DNA of 16,223 nt from Verrucomicrobiota bacterium (GTDB lineage Bacteria > Verrucomicrobiota > Verrucomicrobiia > Chthoniobacterales > JAFAMB01): positions 1 to 16,223 of the forward strand of contig JAFAVN010000367.1 of the NCBI GenBank assembly GCA_019242435.1, given 5' to 3'. Below are positions 7,197 to 13,870 of the stretch, in pieces; the stretch's first letter is position 1; the number at the start of each line of letters is the position of its first letter. A program made the position numbers and the translations under genes. The notes under the pieces were generated by a model. The model was not told where the DNA came from, searched no databases, and worked only from the letters and a program-made list of their open reading frames with translations.

Positions 7197-8231
7197 TTAC
7201 ACGATGCCAATCTCTCTCCCTTGCTCGACCGAATCAGCTACGGCCTGAACGACTTTCATGTACTGCAAACCTTCGTTGAAGCCCGGCTGGGGTGAAATTC
7301 CGCCGGGGGAACGAACAGCGGCGATAAAGTTGGCTTCTACGTTCCAGGATTGTTCCAGTTCCGGCGGGATGGGAATCATCTCGGTGGCAGGATCATTTAA
7401 CTCTCCACCTTCGATCCGGTCATTGGAGAAATCATAGGATAACATTCCTTTGTCGCCGTAAAGCTCCAGCCGGTCTGGCCGAGCGAACGGGACGATCCCG
7501 CTGAATTCGAGGACACCTTCGATCCCGTTGGCAAATGTGCAAAGGACCGTCACCATATCCGGGATCCTGATCTCGTATCCTTGGCGGATCGGGGTGATAG
7601 TTTTTCGATGGGCGAACACACTGGAGATTGGGCCAAACCAGCGCTGCAGAACTTCTGCGTAAATCCCGAGAGTTAATACATTGAGGCCGGAAAGCTCGTC
7701 TCGCTGGCGCCAATGCGGAGGAGCTTCCAGATCCAGATAATCTCCCGTGAAACTATGCAATCGCAGGTGATGAGCTCGGCCAACGAATTCATCCGCTGCC
7801 AGCTTTTGCATCAGGCGGCTTCCGCGCAGCCCGTGAGGCGGCGGACAAACCATGGTCACGAGGTGCGGATGCCTTTGCAGAGCAGCGCACATTTCCTCCG
7901 CCTCAGCCAAGTTCATGGCCATTCTAGCCTGACAAAACACGTGTTTACCGGCCTCTAAAGCCGAAATCCCGACAGTCGCGTGGAGGTAGGGTGGTGTGCC
8001 GATCCAGATGATATCAATGTCCGCCTCGGACACGAGTTCGGCCCAGTTCGCGTACGGTTTGGCTTCGGGCAGAAACTTAGAACAGAATTTCTCCGAACTT
8101 TCGTAACTGGAATTGCAGACCCCGATAATTTTTACATCTTCCATCCGGCTAAGGGCCGGGAGATGGCGAGTTCTGACAATGCCGCCGGCGCCGACGATCC
8201 CGATTTTCAATTTGCTCCGGCGCGTTGTCAT
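7197..8231 (-). CDS. Gfo/Idh/MocA-family oxidoreductase-like protein with altered catalytic motifs
   Basis: Predicted NAD(P)-binding sugar or polyol oxidoreductase-like protein, 344 residues from the ATG at 8231; an in-frame TTG at 8249 is an alternative start. The N-terminal Rossmann domain is clear: KIGIVGAGGIVRTRHLPAL (9-27), then VCN and WIGTPPYLHATV (76-87). The usual EKP motif after GKHV is replaced: EAGKHVFCQARMAM has Gln-Ala-Arg at 101-103, lacking the conserved catalytic Lys. The second-domain Asp-x-Gly-x-His segment reads LTLGIYAEVLQRWFG (187-201), with Tyr191 where His is normal. The C-terminal sheet domain otherwise looks intact. It may be a specialised subfamily or a catalytically altered protein; substrate unknown. 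It follows lpxK on the same strand after about 210 bp, with a palindromic repeat between. Confidence 0.85.
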   Translation of the reverse strand: MTTRRSKLKIGIVGAGGIVRTRHLPALSRMEDVKIIGVCNSSYESSEKFCSKFLPEAKPYANWAELVSEADIDIIWIGTPPYLHATVGISALEAGKHVFCQARMAMNLAEAEEMCAALQRHPHLVTMVCPPPHGLRGSRLMQKLAADEFVGRAHHLRLHSFTGDYLDLEAPPHWRQRDELSGLNVLTLGIYAEVLQRWFGPISSVFAHRKTITPIRQGYEIRIPDMVTVLCTFANGIEGVLEFSGIVPFARPDRLELYGDKGMLSYDFSNDRIEGGELNDPATEMIPIPPELEQSWNVEANFIAAVRSPGGISPQPGFNEGLQYMKVVQAVADSVEQGREIGIV

Positions 8232-8348
8232 GGGCGGGTATGGGCACAAGTTGTACTCTTTGTGGCCGGGATAGCAATGCAGTTCTCTGATCCAGCTGCA
8301 GTCAAATGTCGACCTTGGATGAAACCCGGCGGGACGGGGTACAAACTG

Positions 8349-8382
8349 AGGAGTTCGAATATCGAAATTTAGAATTTCGAAT
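8349..8382 (+). repeat. AT-rich TTCGAA palindromic repeat, copy c
   Basis: AGGAGTTCGAATATCGAAAT followed by TTAGAATTTCGAAT; near-palindromic (TTCGAAT ... ATTTCGAA). Same family as 7027-7060 and, inverted, 7171-7196. It sits in the spacer between lpxK and the Gfo/Idh/MocA gene, so that gene is bracketed by inverted copies b and c. Confidence 0.65.
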
Positions 8383-8441
8383 GGTCCGAGTTCCTGCGCC
8401 GCAGTCTCGACAGGCGATGCTCTGACCCTATTTCTGGGATC

Positions 8442-9626
8442 CTACACCGTTACCGCCTGAGCTTTATGCGGGGAACAGATCCGATGGACGCATTGCTCCC
8501 AGGTTTCATCTCCTCTCAAGATCTCAATTTCCACCCGCAGGTAATAAACCGGCAGCGGTAACGGATTAATCACCGGGAATCGCACCGCATCTTTTTCAGT
8601 GGTGATGAGGGCGCTCACATCGCGTTTCACACAACGTTGCAAGAAACTGTGCAACTCGGTTTCAGTATACCGATGGTGGTCGGCAAATTTCCGGGAAAGC
8701 TCAATTCGAGCGCCGAGGGAACGTAAGCCGTTCTCGAAGCTTTCCGGGGCGGCAATGCCGCAGATTGAGCCAACATAGAGGCCCTGGAGATAATCCAGCG
8801 GCAAATGCTCGTCCTTATAGATATGGCGCAGATAGAGTGGCCGGTGAGCGCATTCGATGATCTCGGCAGTCCGATTATATTTTCGAATCCGCTCGATCAA
8901 TCCATCGTTGGGTTCGTCGCTGCACTTGGTGATGAAAATGTAGTTTGCACGACGAAGATTTTGCGGCGGCTCACGGAGGGTACCTCGCGGCAGTAAATAT
9001 TCATTGCCGAAAGGAGCTTGGCGGTCGACCAGAACGATGTCCAGCCGGTGCTTCAGATGCAAATATTGAAGCCCATCGTCGAGGAGCAATGTGTCGGCCC
9101 GAAGCTTCTTGATAGCGTACAGCCCTCCCTTAACGCGATCCTTATCGACGACCACCGCGACTCCTTTGAGATTCGAAGCCAGCATGTAGGGCTCGTCGCC
9201 AGAGATCGCGGAATCGAGCAAAATCCGTTTTCCATCGGACACGACGCGAGGCGGGTTATTGATGCCTCTTCGGGTGAGTTTAGCGAGCCAGCCCCTTTTT
9301 TTCCGGGTATCAACACTTTTATATCCCCGGCTGAGTATAGCCACCCGCCGTCCACCATTCTGTAAGGCGCGAGCAAACTTTTCCACCACCGGTGTCTTTC
9401 CAGTCCCACCGACCGTGAGATTCCCAATACTGATCACCAGGCACCCCAGATGCCGATTTTTCAGAATCCTGGTCCGGTATAAGTAAAGGCGAGCCTGAAC
9501 GATCAGCAGGTACAGATGAGAAAGCAGTCGTAATGTGAGCCGGAGAAGGGTGGGCCTGACTCCATGACGCCGGTCGAGGATAACATCAATTGCGTATTGC
9601 TCGAGCTCGTCCAGCCTACTTAACAT
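8442..9626 (-). CDS. lpxK: LpxK, tetraacyldisaccharide 4'-kinase
   Basis: Membrane-associated P-loop kinase that phosphorylates the 4' position of the lipid A disaccharide-1-phosphate to make lipid IVA, implying a lipid A-containing outer membrane. The N-terminus carries a hydrophobic/basic amphipathic segment (about 24-60) typical of LpxK, followed by VISIGNLTVGGTGKTPVVEK with Walker A GGTGKTP at 73-79, ILSRGYKS, SGDEPYMLA, a DDGLQYLHLKHRLDIVLVD block and ITTEKDAVRF near the C-terminus, all conserved in the family. At 394 residues it is longer than the E. coli enzyme (about 328), with the extra length spread between motifs. It begins 9 bp after the thrB stop on the same strand, so the two are probably co-transcribed. 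Confidence 0.95.
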   Translation of the reverse strand: MLSRLDELEQYAIDVILDRRHGVRPTLLRLTLRLLSHLYLLIVQARLYLYRTRILKNRHLGCLVISIGNLTVGGTGKTPVVEKFARALQNGGRRVAILSRGYKSVDTRKKRGWLAKLTRRGINNPPRVVSDGKRILLDSAISGDEPYMLASNLKGVAVVVDKDRVKGGLYAIKKLRADTLLLDDGLQYLHLKHRLDIVLVDRQAPFGNEYLLPRGTLREPPQNLRRANYIFITKCSDEPNDGLIERIRKYNRTAEIIECAHRPLYLRHIYKDEHLPLDYLQGLYVGSICGIAAPESFENGLRSLGARIELSRKFADHHRYTETELHSFLQRCVKRDVSALITTEKDAVRFPVINPLPLPVYYLRVEIEILRGDETWEQCVHRICSPHKAQAVTV

Positions 9627-9635
9627 GGGGGATGG

Positions 9636-10634
9636 TCATTTTTGCCGTCCTGCGAACTTCGAATCGTCCTCGCCGTGGTCCTGATTCTCGAGGGGTGGAG
9701 TGGTGAAGTGATGGAGTAATGGAGTATCGGAGCAGCCGTGTTTTCCTTCCCTCAAATGCTGCATAGATGTTTTGCTGGATTGAGCCGTCTCTACGATACT
9801 GGCACCGACATTATCCGCCGGCACCACCATGGTCCGGCCGGTCGTACCGGCAGCGGCTTGCATCGCTTCGCTAATTGGCTCTGCGTTTCCGGTCGTCAGG
9901 CAAGCGACGGTCGATCCGGAGCCGCTTAGAAAGCCACCCAAGGCACCCGCTCGTTGACCAGCTTCGATGATCCGGCGCAGGTTAGGCACGAGCGGTTCAC
10001 GATAGGGTTGGTGCAGCCGATCTTCAAAGGCAGTCCTTAGAAGATCGTAATCCTGGGTTGCAAACGCGGCAGCGATGGATGCGACATTCGCGAGGTTCTC
10101 CACGATGTCGGACCTGGGATAACTCGGGGGCAACACTTTCCGGGCCTCGGCGGTGATCACTTCAAAATCTGGAATGAACAGCACAAAACGCAGATCCGGC
10201 GATACGTCAAACCGCTGGAGCCGGTTTGTTCGCGGATTCACGATGACAAATCCGCCATTTAAGGCCGCAGCAGTATTATCCGAATGACCTTCCAATTGAT
10301 CACAGAGCTTACCGACCTCGGTGTTGGGGAGAATATCGCCGGCCAGGCGGTTCAGAGCCAATACCACGCCCAAGCGCAGCGCAACGCTGCTGCCTAATCC
10401 ACGAGCCACGGGCACATTGCCTTCCAAGTGCCACTGAAAATCGAATCGGGCCATGCCGGCACGAGAAAAGAAACTGCGGGCTGCATCCTCCACAATGGGG
10501 GGGTGCTGCGATGGCATCGGTTGGTCAGTCCGGCTGATGCGCGTTCGATTCCAGATCTGTAACGCTACCCCCAAGCAGTCAAACCCTGGGCCGAGATTAG
10601 TAGTGGATGCTGGAACCTGAATAGTGACTTCCAT
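9636..10634 (-). CDS. thrB: ThrB, homoserine kinase, with a repeat-encoded C-terminal tail
   Basis: GHMP-family kinase that phosphorylates homoserine for threonine synthesis. GHMP motifs: VPASTTNLGPGFDCLGVAL (7-25), PVARGLGSSVALRLGVV (ATP loop; Val where Ala is usual after GSS) and GGFLSGSGSTVACL near residue 235. It also has the EGHSDNTAAALNGGF block characteristic of ThrB. The ATG at 10634 gives MEVTIQVPASTTNLGPGFD, a normal start. The canonical domain ends near VVPADNVGASIV; roughly 40 further residues follow, and part of them (DTPLLHHFTTPPLENQD) is encoded by an octamer repeat. No other threonine genes are adjacent. Probably forms an operon with lpxK. It is divergent from rph across a repeat-rich spacer. 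Confidence 0.94.
   Translation of the reverse strand: MEVTIQVPASTTNLGPGFDCLGVALQIWNRTRISRTDQPMPSQHPPIVEDAARSFFSRAGMARFDFQWHLEGNVPVARGLGSSVALRLGVVLALNRLAGDILPNTEVGKLCDQLEGHSDNTAAALNGGFVIVNPRTNRLQRFDVSPDLRFVLFIPDFEVITAEARKVLPPSYPRSDIVENLANVASIAAAFATQDYDLLRTAFEDRLHQPYREPLVPNLRRIIEAGQRAGALGGFLSGSGSTVACLTTGNAEPISEAMQAAAGTTGRTMVVPADNVGASIVETAQSSKTSMQHLREGKHGCSDTPLLHHFTTPPLENQDHGEDDSKFAGRQK
9692..9732 (-). repeat. Octamer tandem repeat inside the 3' end of thrB
   Basis: Read on the coding (minus) strand, units of the form ACTCCATT, ACTCCATC, ACTTCACC and ACTCCACC follow one another. They encode the unusual PLLHHFTTPP stretch of the ThrB tail. Such sequence is normally found between genes, so it looks like intergenic repeat DNA captured by loss of the original stop codon (inference). 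Confidence 0.6.
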
Positions 10635-10654
10635 CAGCGGCAGGGAGCATCGGG

Positions 10655-10727
10655 CAGGAGTTCAAGGAGTTCAAGGGTGTTAAGGAGTGCAGAAGTTCAG
10701 GAGTGCGTGAGTTCAGGAGGTCAGAAG
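10655..10727 (+). repeat. GGAGTTCA / GGAGTGC short tandem repeat, left arm
   Basis: Irregular tandem copies of GGAGTTCA, GGAGTGCAG, AAGTTCA, GGAGTGC, GAGTTCA and GGAGGTCA. The block is largely complementary to the right block at 10865-10898 (whose reverse complement contains GAGGAGTGCAGGAGTTCAGG), so the two form the arms of a larger inverted repeat around the element at 10766-10822. Confidence 0.7.
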
Positions 10728-10765
10728 GATCCGCTGGGGATTTGGGGGATTTCAGGGTCAATTCG

Positions 10766-10822
10766 CGGGAGCCGCCTGTTAGATGCAGGCAGAGCTTGTC
10801 GCTTACAAAACGGCTTCCCTCC
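10766..10822 (+). repeat. 58-bp palindromic dispersed element, copy 3
   Basis: Begins CGGGAGCCGCCTGTTAGATG and ends CTTACAAAACGGCTTCCCTCC-like. Same orientation as copy 2 and opposite to copy 1 (whose TCTAACAGGCGGCTCCCG edge it matches almost exactly in reverse complement). The central ~25 bp is more variable than the edges. Confidence 0.65.
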
Positions 10823-10864
10823 ATTCTTTTTGGCAGGCGACACTTTTGTGGCAGCGAATGCGGC

Positions 10865-10898
10865 TCTCCTGAATCCTGAACTCCTGCACTCCTCGAAC
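10865..10898 (-). repeat. GGAGTGCAGGAGTTCAGG inverted block, right arm
   Basis: The reverse complement starts GTTCGAGGAGTGCAGGAGTT and continues CAGGATTCAGGAG, matching the left block near 10682-10719 with a small deletion. It ends a few bases before the putative rph promoter. Confidence 0.65.
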
Positions 10899-10903
10899 CC
10901 CCG

Positions 10904-10932
10904 TTGACATCCGGCGCTTTGTGCGCTCGAAT
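10904..10932 (+). promoter_or_regulatory. Probable sigma-70-type promoter of rph
   Basis: A perfect -35 box TTGACA (10904-10909), a 17-bp spacer, and TCGAAT (10927-10932; 4 of 6 matches to TATAAT). Transcription would start around 10939-10942, just upstream of the ATG at 10955. If real, the TTG at 10904 that opens the frame is a promoter element and not a start codon. Confidence 0.5.
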
Positions 10933-10954
10933 GGCTGTTCGCCATGGTGTGCAT

Positions 10955-11734
10955 ATGGATGGATTACAAACTGTAGACACGATTCAGCGATCTAGCGGGC
11001 GTTCTCCGGCTCAGCCGCGACCGTTTCGGGTAGTTCCTAATATTGCTCCCTACGCCCACGGTTCGGTTCTGGTGAGCACCGGCAATACTCAGGTTATTTG
11101 CGCGGTAAGCGCAGAGGATGTGATCCCGCGATGGATGAAGGAACAGAATGTTTCAGGAGGCTGGATTACAGCCGAATATTCTATGCTGCCTTACTCAACC
11201 TTGACCCGTCGCCCTCGGGATGTCGCAAAGGGTAAGCTGGATGGACGTGGTGTGGAGATTCAGCGATTAATCGGGCGCGCGCTCCGGGCGGCCGTGGATC
11301 TTGAGTTGCTTGGTCCCCGCACCCTGTGGATTGATTGCGATGTGCTGCAAGCCGACGGAGGCACGCGGACCGCCGCAATTTCGGGTGCGAGTATCGCCGT
11401 GGCACTGGCTTTCTCCAAGCTATTGGCGGCCGGAACTCTGCAGCAATTACCTTTGCGTCGCTTAGTTGCTGCTACCAGCGTCGGTATCGTCGACGGCAAA
11501 GTGCTCGTTGACTTAGATTACGAGGAGGATAAGCGAGCGAGCGTCGATCTTAACTTGGTGATGAGCCATCGAGGAGAATTAATCGAAGTTCAAGGGGCCG
11601 GAGAAGAGGCTACCTTCTCAACGTCGGAGCTGTCCGATATGCTCTCAGCCGGCCAACAAGCAATCGGTAGTATTTTTGAACATCAGAAGCAGATCCTTCG
11701 CACGCTTGAGCCGCAGCTCCCCGAAATTCAGTAG
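10955..11734 (+). CDS. rph: RNase PH
   Basis: Phosphorolytic 3'-5' exoribonuclease that trims tRNA 3' ends; family members form hexamers. Starting at the ATG at 10955 gives 259 residues (E. coli about 238). Conserved blocks: SGRSPAQPRPF at the N-terminus, AHGSVLVSTGNTQVICAVS, GGWITAEYSMLPYSTLTR, GRGVEIQRLIGRALRAAVDL, IDCDVLQADGGTRTAAISGA and VDLDYEEDKRASVDLNLVMS, including the Asp/Arg residues known for phosphate and RNA binding in the family. Earlier in-frame starts exist (TTG 10904, ATG 10931), but the added residues lack homology and overlap the likely promoter. gmd follows after 23 bp. The usual rdgB partner is absent. Confidence 0.94.
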   Translation: MDGLQTVDTIQRSSGRSPAQPRPFRVVPNIAPYAHGSVLVSTGNTQVICAVSAEDVIPRWMKEQNVSGGWITAEYSMLPYSTLTRRPRDVAKGKLDGRGVEIQRLIGRALRAAVDLELLGPRTLWIDCDVLQADGGTRTAAISGASIAVALAFSKLLAAGTLQQLPLRRLVAATSVGIVDGKVLVDLDYEEDKRASVDLNLVMSHRGELIEVQGAGEEATFSTSELSDMLSAGQQAIGSIFEHQKQILRTLEPQLPEIQ

Positions 11735-11757
11735 AAGAACTCAAACTTAGGAATTTG

Positions 11758-12795
11758 GTGAAACGCGCTTTAATAACAGGAATCACCGGACAGGATGGCT
11801 CCTATCTGGCCGATCTTCTGCTCGCAAAAGGTTACGAAGTGCACGGTATCATCCGGAGGGCGAGCACCTTCAATACCTCTCGGATAGAACATCTTTACCA
11901 GGACCCCCATTTGCATGGTGTCCGCCTCTTTTTGCATTACGGCGATCTGGCCGATTCGGTGCAACTGGTAAAGCTTCTCTACAATCTACATCCGGATGAG
12001 ATTTATCACTTAGGGGCCCAGAGCCATGTCCGAGTGAGCTTCGATATCCCGGAATACACCGCAGATGTAACCGGGGTAGGTACGATCCGCATATTGGAAG
12101 CCATCCGGGAAGTGGGAGTTAAGACCAAGTTCTATCAGGCATCCAGCAGCGAAATGTTTGGCAAGGTACAGGAGGTGCCTCAAACTGAGAGAACCCCATT
12201 TTGGCCTCGTAGCCCGTATGGAGTTGCTAAACTGTTCTCTTATTGGGCCACCGTGAACTACCGGGAGAGCTACGGTTTGCATGCCAGTAACGGCATTCTG
12301 TTCAATCACGAGAGCCCAAGAAGAGGAGAAACCTTTGTGACCCGCAAAATTTCGCGGGCGGTTGCCCGGATCAAGCTCGGCCTGGATAAATCGCTATTTC
12401 TCGGCAACCTCGAAGCTCGGAGGGATTGGGGATACGCGCCTGAATATGTCGAGGGAATGTGGTTAATGCTGCAGCAGGAGCAGCCTGACGACTACGTTCT
12501 CGCTACTAACGAGACCCATAGTGTCCGAGAATTTGTGGAGCTAGCCTTCTCTCACGTCAATCTGGATTGGAAAGAATACGTAAAACATGACTCCAGATAC
12601 GAACGCCCGGCTGAAGTTGATCTTCTGATTGGGGATCCTACCAAAGCCAAGAAGGGACTAGGCTGGGAACCGAAGGTCCGGTTCCCGCAGTTGGTACGCA
12701 TCATGGTCGACGCGGATTTAGCAATGCTCGAGGGCAGATCGGGAGAGCCTGCATCGTTCGTAAATCCCCAAGGGAAAGCCGGCAGTGCGGGCTAA
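11758..12795 (+). CDS. gmd: GDP-mannose 4,6-dehydratase
   Basis: Short-chain dehydrogenase/reductase-type enzyme converting GDP-mannose to GDP-4-keto-6-deoxymannose, precursor of GDP-fucose, GDP-rhamnose or related sugars in surface polysaccharide. A GTG start at 11758 with AGGA five bases upstream gives MKRALITGITGQDGSYLADL, the standard family N-terminus; a TTG one codon earlier is too close to AGGA. Motifs: GITGQDG (8-14), RRASTFNTSRIEHL (33-46), GDLADS (62-67), SSSEMFGK (129-136), Tyr154-x3-Lys158 in SPYGVAK, LFNHESPRRGETFVTRKI and LGNLEARRDWGYAPEYVEGMW. At 345 residues it is slightly shorter than the E. coli enzyme. No GDP-fucose synthase, epimerase or glycosyltransferase lies nearby, so the end product is unknown. 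Confidence 0.95.
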   Translation: MKRALITGITGQDGSYLADLLLAKGYEVHGIIRRASTFNTSRIEHLYQDPHLHGVRLFLHYGDLADSVQLVKLLYNLHPDEIYHLGAQSHVRVSFDIPEYTADVTGVGTIRILEAIREVGVKTKFYQASSSEMFGKVQEVPQTERTPFWPRSPYGVAKLFSYWATVNYRESYGLHASNGILFNHESPRRGETFVTRKISRAVARIKLGLDKSLFLGNLEARRDWGYAPEYVEGMWLMLQQEQPDDYVLATNETHSVREFVELAFSHVNLDWKEYVKHDSRYERPAEVDLLIGDPTKAKKGLGWEPKVRFPQLVRIMVDADLAMLEGRSGEPASFVNPQGKAGSAG

Positions 12796-12815
12796 CGTTC
12801 AAAAGGCGGTCCAGG

Positions 12816-13775
12816 CTACGCTGCCAGACAACGCTGCAGCCGCTGGGCAAATACCTTTTCGTCCAGGTCCCGACCGATAAAAACCAGCTGACTGAACCGG
12901 CTCTCGCCCTTTTCCCAGAGACGATCCCAATAGATGGTGAACCGGTTGTTTACGCCGTGAAAAACGGCGCGCCTGGGGTTCCCGATTACCCATACTATCC
13001 CTTTTGCCCGGTATACCCGGCTCTCTTCACAGATCGACTGCAGTTCGGAATCCAACTCTTCCAGCTGAAACGGCCGATCGAATTTGAACGAAAAAGAATT
13101 TATCTCCGCGTGGTCGCCATTCTTTAGCTCGTCCAAGAAGTCCGGATTGACGGAAAGCTTGTGGTCGAGGTCGAAAACGTCGACATCCAACAACTCTTTC
13201 AAGTTAACCGTTGAATGTTCGGTTCGAAAGATTCGCGCAAAGGGATTGATCGCCGAGAGGTCTGCTTCCACTTGCGTCAGTTGTTCCCGGCTCGCGAGAT
13301 CGGTCTTATTAAGAAGGATGAAATCGGCAAGCGCGACTTGCTCTCGGGCGACCTTGGTTTCGTCTAGTTGCCGCGAAATGTTTTCAGCATCAACCAGCGT
13401 GATAATGGAGTCGAGTCGAGCGTGCTGCTGGAGTTGTGGCACGTTCAAGAATGTTTGTGCCACCGGTCCAGGATCGGCAACTCCGGTCGTTTCGATCAGG
13501 ATGTAGTCCAGATCCGTTCTTTGGAGAAGCTTCTGGATTCCTTTGACCAGGTCTTTTCGGATCGTGCAACAGACGCAGCCGTTGCTCATCTCAACCACGT
13601 CCTCGCGTTGTGCTTCAACTAGTTGACCGTCGATTCCGATCTCGCCGACCTCGTTGATGATGATCCCGAATCTGTATTCAGATTGGCCGCGCAGGATGTG
13701 ATTTAAAAGTGTGGTTTTGCCGGCCCCAAGGAAGCCGGTCAAAACGCTTACCGGAACGATCTTTTTATGGCCCAT
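12816..13775 (-). CDS. CobW/COG0523-family P-loop GTPase (putative metallochaperone)
   Basis: G3E-family GTPase thought to deliver metals (zinc, cobalt or others depending on subgroup) to client proteins. 319 residues. Motifs: Walker A GFLGAGKTTLL (14-24), INEVGEIGIDG (40-50; NEF is commoner than NEV), the metal-binding CxCC motif in NGCVCCTIRKDL (65-76), ETTGVADPGPV (95-105), LVDAEN (127-132) and the G4 motif NKTD (156-159). A C-terminal CobW_C-like domain follows, with SFSFKFDRPFQLEELDSEL and a KGIVWV strand. There is no His-rich loop of the kind seen in many zinc-handling members. It lies downstream of rpmB on the same strand. The specific metal is not determinable; yeiR, zigA or yciC names are not justified. 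Confidence 0.92.
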   Translation of the reverse strand: MGHKKIVPVSVLTGFLGAGKTTLLNHILRGQSEYRFGIIINEVGEIGIDGQLVEAQREDVVEMSNGCVCCTIRKDLVKGIQKLLQRTDLDYILIETTGVADPGPVAQTFLNVPQLQQHARLDSIITLVDAENISRQLDETKVAREQVALADFILLNKTDLASREQLTQVEADLSAINPFARIFRTEHSTVNLKELLDVDVFDLDHKLSVNPDFLDELKNGDHAEINSFSFKFDRPFQLEELDSELQSICEESRVYRAKGIVWVIGNPRRAVFHGVNNRFTIYWDRLWEKGESRFSQLVFIGRDLDEKVFAQRLQRCLAA

Positions 13776-13778
13776 TAT

Positions 13779-13853
13779 CAGTAACCAGTAGGCAGTAATC
13801 AGTGATCAGTAAAGGAGCTAGAGTCCTGTCCCGTTACCGGTCACTGATTACTG
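13779..13853. repeat. CAGTNNN heptamer tandem repeat and inverted arm
   Basis: Five perfectly phased heptamers: CAGTAAC (13779), CAGTAGG (13786), CAGTAAT (13793), CAGTGAT (13800), CAGTAAA (13807). An inverted arm GTTACCG-GTCACTG-ATTACTG (13833-13853) pairs with the last three, leaving a 19-nt loop. It lies in the 91-bp gap between rpmB and cobW, only 3 bp before the cobW start codon on the minus strand, so the RNA hairpin would occupy the cobW leader. Confidence 0.8.
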
Positions 13854-13854
13854 G

Positions 13855-13870
13855 CTAGGTAATTACCTAG
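13855..13870. promoter_or_regulatory. 16-bp perfect palindrome overlapping the rpmB stop
   Basis: CTAGGTAATTACCTAG reads identically on both strands and includes the rpmB stop codon (13867-13869). It directly abuts the heptamer hairpin. It could be an operator-like site for a dimeric regulator or part of a larger hairpin; the sequence alone does not decide. Confidence 0.45.

Larger units (their letters stand above)
10635..10954. other. 320-bp divergent spacer between thrB and rph
   Basis: Contains a left block of GGAGTTCA/GGAGTGC repeats (10655-10727), a GGGGATTTGGGGGATTTCAGG segment (about 10737-10756), copy 3 of the 58-bp palindromic element (10766-10822), an inverted right block (10865-10898) and a probable rph promoter (10904-10932). 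No gene is supported here; the open frames across it are shadows of repeats. Confidence 0.75.
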
